Source: Liolophura sinensis (taxonomy: Eukaryota; Mollusca; Polyplacophora; Chitonida; Chitonidae). From it: 64,000 nt of DNA. The notes under the pieces were generated by a model that saw only the letters and a list, made by a program, of their open reading frames with translations, did no database searches and had not been told where the DNA came from. Numbering within the stretch: position 1 is the first letter of the stretch; the number at the start of each line of letters is the position of its first letter. A program made the position numbers and the translations under genes. The stretch is from the NCBI RefSeq assembly GCF_032854445.1, contig NC_088304.1:5640001-5704000 (forward strand). Reading direction: 5' to 3'. This document shows positions 56,801 to 64,000 of this stretch, one piece after another.

Positions 56801-59800
56801 AGTTCATGATCGGTAGATAAAATCTATACACTTGTATATCTTAATTTCAACATGACTACACATTTAAACGTTGAATTTTATAGTCACTTTAAAGCGTTTA
56901 ACTATTAATCATATATCTGTGTATAACGTTACACCATAACAGGGCGCTATTGCTAAATTAACTACCATCATCAGGGAATACATCCATACTCTCGGTGGCT
57001 TGAGATAATTATTTCAGTGTCGGGAATTCAGTATTGAGTTATTTATTTTCTGATGATTATGACAGTTGCTTTTGAAAAACCGACTGAGCTAAAAATTAGA
57101 AGATTGTACCTTGTAAGTTGCGTGCTGATGTGAATATTATTCACTGCATGTCAGCGAGCCATTTCCATCTAGCTTGGTAGCTACCCTAATTCGTGAGTTC
57201 GAGTCTCACTCGAGCCAGTATTTTCAGTGGTCTCGAGATAGTTATTTCAGTGTAAGAAATTCAAAATATAAGACCAATCATTTGTTTTTGTTTCATGTGA
57301 CATTGTGAGGACATATTTGATGACATACCAGGATTGCTTTGAAACTAATATCATGAAAACAGTGGATCGAAATTTTCATTTTAGTTATTTGACAGAACCT
57401 GTAGTTGGCTTCCTTTACCTCCTACATAGGGGAAAATATAGGACAAATATTATGAAAAGTAAATCTCGGGGAACTAGTATTCTAGTCATTACAAATTAGA
57501 ATAAAACATTTGTAAAAGTAAGTTAATTACAAGATAATAATTGAAGAGTTGTTCATTTCTTACAGGGTTCGCCGACGTCATAGTGTTCCAGTTAACCTCA
57601 AGGCAAAGGCGTATGCGTCATTTAAAATACTAGTAGTCAAATTCATTGTGTATATTTCCTAGCATTGTCTCTCTCTCATCTGTGTGATTTCTTGCTCTGG
57701 TTGCTGAGGATAAATTATTCTTTGAACAACAGCTTATTCCTTGCTCAAGACTCCTTCTCCTATGGAAGACGGATGCGCCCACACGCGTTCTCGAGTCGCG
57801 TCTTTTAACGTGGCTGGAGAAGGCGAATGGTCGCATCCACCTTCCATACTCTCCTCCACGATTAATTTAATTCCAGGTGGTTGGTTTGCTTTTTCTCAAA
57901 GACTTTACCCATATTCTGCGCTTTGATTTTTTACCATACTGTTAGGAATGGTGATTTATGTAATTCTGAAACACGTAGATTAGTTATTGAAAACTCTTAA
58001 TAAATTAATTTGCACTGTCTTTAGGTAAAGCAAGTTGATGGCTAATGTTTCTTTCGATGAAAAATACGTCGTTCTCGGGATAATGTAACGCTCAGCAGCA
58101 AAATGGGCGATGAATATTTGTAACAATATTGATTTTATTTTAGAATATGATAAGACATGATTAAAATTGTCACAAATATAATTACGTATAAGTTGCACGG
58201 CCTTTTCTTGTCATTAGTTTACCCATGGTATGTAGTAAACAATTTTGTAGGCCTGTATCTTTAATAGACGAACTTTTGGCTTCAAAAGAAAAATTTGACC
58301 ATCTAACTATTCCAGAAGGATTAATATGTCGAACTTAAATATAGGGCGATAAAGACAAGCAGAACGTGACATCCCATACATTTAGCGGCCTACGTGTACA
58401 TTCTGTAACAATTTTCTGTCTTCTGAGTTGAAAATATCCTACCGTGTATGAATGACAGTAATGTGTGCAACAACAAGAAAAAGTTAATTACCGGTATAGG
58501 CCTACGTATTTCATTAATATATCAAATTTAAAAAAAAAAATTGGAACATGATTTTTCATCCCTACTTCCATTAATCAATGTGTAACGTCATGTTGTGTTT
58601 GCAGCGGCTGTAGCGGGGCGGAAGGTCGGCCGGGGTCCCCTTCGTCTTCCGTCACTCGCACGGACCTGGACGAAGACGAGATGGATATGACCGTGGAGTT
58701 CAAGAATCTCATAGGTGAAACATGGCTCCAACATTTGTATCACACCAACTAAACAACAAAAATGCCATCTATAATTTCATACAAATTTATTTACGCCATA
58801 CACGTACGTGTTAGCCCCGCATTTGATAAGTTATTTGACTTTATGAGTGAGTAAATTCAAATAAGGGGAGGTAGCTATGCTTACTTTTTATATTTTATCA
58901 TTTCTTATTTTAGGTATAACACACACTGTAAACAGATTGGAATAGCTTTCAATCCTCTTGTGTACAGTCGTGTGGATTGGAGAAGTCAATAATTTTAATT
59001 CACGATTAGTGCGCCTTAACTGGGCATTGAAGGGAAGTAACTCGAATCGGGAAATAAAGATAGGCCTATAGCTGTTTGGGTGGCTTTGAGAAAATGATTT
59101 CTCTGGGTTGATGAGAACTTCATCTCCGTCAAGACATTGAGAAGTGGGTGAGATTCAGTCGTTACCAGAGTTTTCTTGGTTATTAAACAGTGGCGTAGTG
59201 AAAGGGCTTAGGGTACCTTGAATTACAAGGTTAATTACTATCACCTGATGATTTAGAACTGCGACTGACCATCAGCGTAAAGGAAGTACATAAACTGTCT
59301 ATAGCTGATCTGCACTTGGACCTAGTATTTTTTCTGGACAGACCACTACGAGTTTATGGCCAGTGTAAGTTACCGACAGCAGTACATATAATAGCTTCCC
59401 GATGACACTGAATAAGTTAGACTATACAATATATTTATAACTCACAGCGGACGTCTAGAAATCAGCAATGTTTCAGTAGTAACCTCATGATTTCATAGTC
59501 GGATTGAGGACCCATGTTTACAGAGGGTTACAGCTGACGTCCTGAGAAAATAGAATGTTTAACCTTATAAATCCAAAGCAAAAGAGTAGGCCTATATAGG
59601 GTGACGACAGTGACTCATCAATACCAGTAGTTGTGAAAAACGTTTTGCCCAAGTTCCTGGATTACTTGAATTTCCCGCCTCTCTACACTTCAGCAAGCAA
59701 TCTCTAACTCCAAAATACTATTAAACTGGAGCATGACTGTAGCTCATATTTCAGTTAGCATCACATCATTCATAGTAATATGAAATAAAAAAATCTAATA

Positions 59801-61922
59801 ATTCCTATTCTATGTATTTGGGCAAAAACATTGTAGATTTCCAGACAAAAACAAACATATTTATTTAGAGAGTTTCTGTGGAAACAAATATGGCCGTCCC
59901 ATAGTGAATGTATATATAACATGGCACATTCCACACGTGTAGGGGCAAAAATACACAGGGACCGAATGTGAAAACGAGCTAAACAGGCAGGTAACAAGTT
60001 ATCCTAATTTGATAATTAAAATTCAGCTGTGTAATTAACGCGATAAAATGTTATTTAATCTGCATAGCAATCAATCCATTACAACAACAACGACACCATA
60101 GTAATACTATGTACAACTGAAATCTTTCCAAAAATATGGTGACTACAACACATTAGAAAGCGTTTCGTAATGTAACTCTCATAGCTGTGTCACTCAAATC
60201 AGAGCCATATATTTGCAACTAGAAAATGTTACCGTTTCTTTTTTTTATTATTTTTTGTTTCTATCCAACTGTATCAATTTAAAGAAATACATGATCAATA
60301 AACAAATGATACTACAAATATTTTTTTTTTGATGTTAAATGGTTGAGCATCTGTTAATTTCAGACGTCAAAATAACTGCTGTTCGTAAACACAGCCTTGG
60401 TATAAAAGGCACAGTATCTCCAAGGAAAAAGAAAACTCGTAAGCAATTATTGACAGTGAAGTACTTTCCTTTCACTTGGATATGATCAATTCCTGGAATT
60501 TTTGTGTTCAAGCTTTTAGTTGCTTTCACATGTATGCATGTTCTAGCTTCTTTTTTTTTATGAGATACATTATCATGAATTTCATACATTTTACTTTCTG
60601 ACTGTTTCCTTTTTACTATGGCAGCTTTTTGTCTTTTCTTTTTTTATGCCATCCTTTTCAGAGCTACTTTTCACAGGTTCTGATGCACATAGATATATCA
60701 GTTTTTCTCACACTTTATCAGACTCTTGTACTTTCAGTATTATATATATTGGCTTTTGTCAAGGATGAACATTGAAATCTGTGTAGGCTTACTGTAGGCC
60801 GTATGTAGTAATTCGTAACAATTAATAGGAGGGTTTCGAGTTCTTTCAACTCTGAAGGGAAAAAAACCTACTGTATCATGCGACCTGTCAAAGATGTTAG
60901 GCAACTATTTTTGATCATGTTTACAGTAACATGGGCATCTGATGTAATTTAGAGTACGAGACAGAGGAAATTTTCATTTGTAAACTTGAGAAATTCCTAA
61001 AGGAAAGTGATATTTTGTATTTGAAACATGGTCAGAAAGGTGATCGGTAAATTGATGTTAACAAAGGTTGCCTAATATTTTTAACGAGTTACACGATACA
61101 ACAAAAACTGTTTTTACCTGTATTGACAGGTAAGTTCGAATTCTAAACTCCTCTATTGCCTGTTATACAAAAACAGATCTGTTTTGAGATCCTTTTGTTA
61201 AAGATGATAAAATGAGATACACTGAGTTATCTTTTCCTTTGGACTAATGTCCATTTTATTTTGGAATGGGTTTGTTGTACAGAATGAAATTAGAACACAT
61301 CTTAATTTTTTTAATTTACTTGGTTTGCATTGGGATCTCACTGAAATCTAAACCTTTATTATGTTTCTTTTCTAATACTGGTGCTTTAAGATACCTTCCG
61401 ATTGTTGCATACAATTTCAGTGTACTTATAATTATTAAAGAAAGTTAGGTTTATCTCCAGGAAAATGTTTGTGTACGAATACAGTTTGAACATTTTTGAT
61501 TAATAAACAAGCCTGTGTGAACTTTGAGCAAATAATTTTGCAGGTAAATGATTACGTCACTGGAAATTGGGTGCAATTAATGCTTAAACGGGATGTAGAT
61601 TTATATTTGTAGCAATATTTTTGCTTCTTATAGAAAAAATACATAATTGTAGGTAGCCAATATATATTACAAAAACAAACCGACTAATACATGGAGATGT
61701 GATTAAAGTGCAGTTGGGAAAACATGTAAACTGATACAGCAAAACTATACATTGTTGTAAATTCCATACTATTATTATTAAATTAGATACTATTATTTCA
61801 CAATTTTTGCATTAAAAGCTAAAGGTCATTTCTTATGTTGTTCTTTGTGTATCATTTCAGACGCTTCTGTAGTATCCACAGGATTACAATCTCCATTACC
61901 AGAGCCACTGAATTCATCATCA
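53801..61922 (+). CDS. Unrecognised multi-exon gene with RPxSA repeats, continues past window
   Basis: Six exons with consistent phases: 53801-54685, 56008-56043 (a 36-nt microexon, RKELQHLPRNNY), 56574-56731, 58605-58714, 60364-60438 and 61861-61922, each with good acceptor and donor sites. Exon 1 (ATG 53801, 295 codons) is acidic at first, then basic and proline/serine rich. It has about eight RP-x-(S/T)-A motifs: residues 99-103, 109-113, 129-133, 142-146, 155-159 and three looser ones between about 245 and 292. Downstream exons carry VRGSNPYFTNFVYKVPLHER, an acidic DLDEDEMDMTVEFKNLIG and a basic VRKHSLGIKGTVSPRKKK. No catalytic domain is seen. Such low-complexity basic repeats are common in cytoskeleton- or cilium-associated proteins, which is only an inference. 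Confidence 0.6.
55690..55890. repeat. Possible MITE-like inverted-motif cluster
   Basis: GCGATTTGTCG and its partner GCGACAAGTCG recur in both orientations (about 55743, 55768, 55820). No clean termini or target duplication could be set. It lies in intron 1 of the RPxSA gene. Confidence 0.35.
57566..57662 (+). other. Candidate alternative terminal exon
   Basis: A strong acceptor (GTTCATTTCTTACAG, ending 57565) leads into a frame that continues exon 56574-56731 as VRRRHSVPVNLKAKAYASFK and stops at TAG 57660. It does not fit the phase of the next exon, so it would have to be a terminal exon or a cryptic site. Confidence 0.25.
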
Positions 61923-62079
61923 GTAAGTTCTACATAGATTTCATATCTCAGTTAGTGGTTCAAATCCAGGTGTGGTTCTTTTTGTCATAGATTGGTCTAT
62001 TGGCAAAAAGCAACAGCAGAAATACGATTTGTATTACTTGTGTAGTTTAAGCAGGCAAGTTTTTTTTTTTTTCTTTAGG

Positions 62080-62280
62080 ATTTCATTAGTTTACTTGTAT
62101 CCATGGCAACAGATATGGGTGACGGGTTAAGCGGACATGACAGCAATATTCATCTGCATCAGGCTTAAGAGAGTACAACAGTTAAACAACTTGTTAACAA
62201 GTTGGTGCCAGTAGTAATCACTGATTTGAAGAGTTTCACAGATAACCAGCTTATTGCAATTAGCATCATAACACAAAAGT
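62080..62280 (+). repeat. Intronic duplicated segments, first part
   Basis: 62085-62195 (CCATGGCAACAGATATGG ... GGCTTAAGAGAGTACAACAG) recurs at 62605-62715. 62195-62280 (GTTAACAAGTTGGTGCCAGT ...) recurs at 63784-63873. Confidence 0.9.
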
Positions 62281-62455
62281 CATGCTGGCTTCCTCTATGG
62301 CCGTAAGTGGGAAGGTCTGCCACAACTTGCGGATGGTCATGGGTTTCCCGTGGGCTCTGCCTGCTTTTCTCCCACCATAATGCTGGAGGCCATTGTATAA
62401 GTGAAATGTTCTTGAGTGCAGCGTAAAACATCCATCAAATAAATAAACAAACTCA
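62281..62455 (+). repeat. SINE-1 inserted in a duplicated segment (filled site)
   Basis: A headless SINE-1 from GCTGGCTTCCTCTATGGCCG to AAATAAATAAACAAA. It sits between CACAAAAGT and CTCAAAAGT, while the sister segment at about 63873-63881 reads ACACAAAAGTCCTTGTGATC without interruption, giving a TSD of about 7 bp (CAAAAGT). Confidence 0.9.
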
Positions 62456-62739
62456 AAAGTTCTTGTGATCTCTGAACAACACTGTCCCAGATGAACTAAA
62501 CAAAATATGAGGTCAAATCTTGACGGTTAACAGACAGCAAAGAACCTGAGTTCAAATTTGCATGAGGACATTAATTTTTTATTGTAGTTACGAAGACTGA
62601 TAGGATTTCATTACTTTACTTGTTTCCATGGCAACAGATATGGCTGACAGGTTAAGCATACATGACAGGGATATTCATCTGCATCAGGCTTAAGGGAGTA
62701 CAATAGTTAAACAATTTGAAAATGACATCTTTGTTTTAG

Positions 62740-62868
62740 GCCAATAAGGCTTTTAAAAATATAGAAACTATGATTGACAAAGACAAGAAGATTCCTGTAA
62801 TCTTCATGAGCACAGACTCTGTCATCTACGCCACATGCCTTCATGCACCTTATTGGTTAAAGGCCTGA
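62740..62868 (+). CDS. Candidate further or terminal exon
   Basis: An acceptor (TTGTTTTAG) at 62739 opens in phase 0, as required after 61922, reading ANKAFKNIETMIDKDKKIPV and stopping at TGA 62866. It sits among duplicated intronic DNA. It could be a true last exon, or a longer reading of an exon with a weak internal donor. Confidence 0.3.
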   Translation, partial: ANKAFKNIETMIDKDKKIPVIFMSTDSVIYATCLHAPYWLKA

Positions 62869-63783
62869 TATTTACAGTGAACTAGAGCTTTAACCATCCC
62901 TCACCAGAGGGGTCCCTGCGCGAAAGGCCATCAGTGTTACCCAATATTGTTAGACAAACAGACAGCATAGACCAATAAAGCTTAGCTCTAATCATCTGCC
63001 ACCATTTTATACCTGTGGGAATATGATCTGCACTCAGGGAGGGTACTAGAGGTGAGGCAGGTAAGGTGATTGATCTGTTTGTACAAGCCGATCAGCCTCA
63101 CCTGGTAAAGTAAGACTATCTCCTTCCAGGCATACATCAAAACAGTTTACTGACCAGTGATTATCTGTTAAAATAACCCCACAAAACATACGCATACACA
63201 TTAGTTTACTCAGGTGAATTAAATTGTTGGACACTTACTAGGATCCAGGTAAGTTGTCGCTTTAAAGGTGAACTGCAAAGCATTCAAATTTTTCAAGATG
63301 TTGCCAACAGTCTTTTCATATTATTGTTTTTTTTTTTGGTAAAAGTTCATTAATTCATTCAATATTTCGTGTCGAAATGTGATGTCACTGAGAGAAACTG
63401 TTCACCTTCATTAATTAATTTATGAAAGTACAGGTAGCTATATCTATGTTAGTTGTTGAGATAAAATTTTTGTGTGTTTTATAGAAATAGAAAAGGGAAT
63501 TTTTTTCTGGATACAAAAAATATTCAGACTTCAATCAAGGTAGAGAGCACATTTTTCTAAAATGGCCATTGCCTAGAGCTCAATTACAATGAGCAAGCCC
63601 TCAGCTTTGGCAAGTCACAGATGGACTTCTAGCACAGATGTACACACCATTTTCAAAAGTGTTCTTTACTGTTTACTGTCTGCAAGGCCTCACACACAGT
63701 GAGAGTCGGGGGTTGGATTAAATGTAAATGATTGTTGAAATGTGAATAATAAAATATATGTCTTTTAGATTTTTAGAAAAAAT

Positions 63784-64000
63784 GTTAACAAGTCAGCGCC
63801 AGTGGTGATCACTGGTTTGAAGAGTTTTACAGATAACCAGCTTATTAATACTAGCATCGTATCTTAAACACAAAAGTCCTTGTGATCTCTGAACAGCATG
63901 AACTCAACAATATATGAGGTCAGAGGTTAACAGACAGCAAAGAATCTGAGTTCAAATTTGCATGAGGACATTAATTTTTTATTGTAGTTACGAAGACATA
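63784..64000 (+). repeat. Intronic duplicated segment, second copy (SINE-free)
   Basis: Collinear with 62195-62280 plus 62456-62600, ending at the window edge in TTTTTTATTGTAGTTACGAAGAC. It lacks the SINE present in the first copy. Confidence 0.9.

Noticed and set aside
57150-57225. Possible tRNA gene (GAGTTCGAGTCTC B-box-like)
   Set aside because: No pairing acceptor stem or anticodon arm could be built; at best a decayed tRNA-derived SINE head.

Overview
This is an AT-rich animal nuclear segment: genes have GT-AG introns, AATAAA polyadenylation signals and long introns. Two tRNA-derived SINE families, MITEs and many minisatellites fill the space between exons. The SINE types and the Mab-21/cGAS-like gene family suggest a spiralian (lophotrochozoan), most likely a mollusc. 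That is an inference from sequence style, not a match to a named genome.

Layout. 1-4827 is repeat-rich noncoding DNA. 4908-7191 is a frame-broken copy and 10898-13195 an intact copy of a Mab-21-domain (cGAS-like nucleotidyltransferase fold) gene. Between them lies a deleted PIF/Harbinger transposon (8847-9496) with a TTA target duplication. 13196-22079 holds only repeats. At 22080-22532 (minus) is an intact DNAJC24/DPH4 gene, which shares a divergent promoter region with TMX2 (plus). I could assemble TMX2 completely from eight exons between 24176 and 35133.

38877-42597 contains a small three-exon gene that I assembled from splice sites (146 residues) and do not recognise. From 42997 to past the end of the window lie exons of one or more unrecognised plus-strand genes. 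Two long first-exon candidates (42997-43935 and 53801-54685) and a short one (47683-47730) all end in phase 0. A chain of small in-phase exons runs from 56008 to 61922.

Repeats. The most informative are: a 217-bp TA-flanked MITE family (four copies, one split by a SINE with a 13-bp target duplication); a SINE whose 33-bp core has been amplified about 11-fold; an exact 98-bp minisatellite in TMX2 intron 4; splice-acceptor-like repeat arrays just upstream of TMX2 exons 7 and 8; and a filled/empty SINE site pair in the 62-64 kb duplications.

Functionally, DNAJC24 (diphthamide synthesis) and TMX2 (ER membrane thioredoxin-like protein) are housekeeping genes. The Mab-21 pair belongs to a family that includes innate immune nucleotide-second-messenger synthases. 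No single new multi-gene system is evident. The most novel items are the Mab-21 pair, the small three-exon gene and the repeat families.
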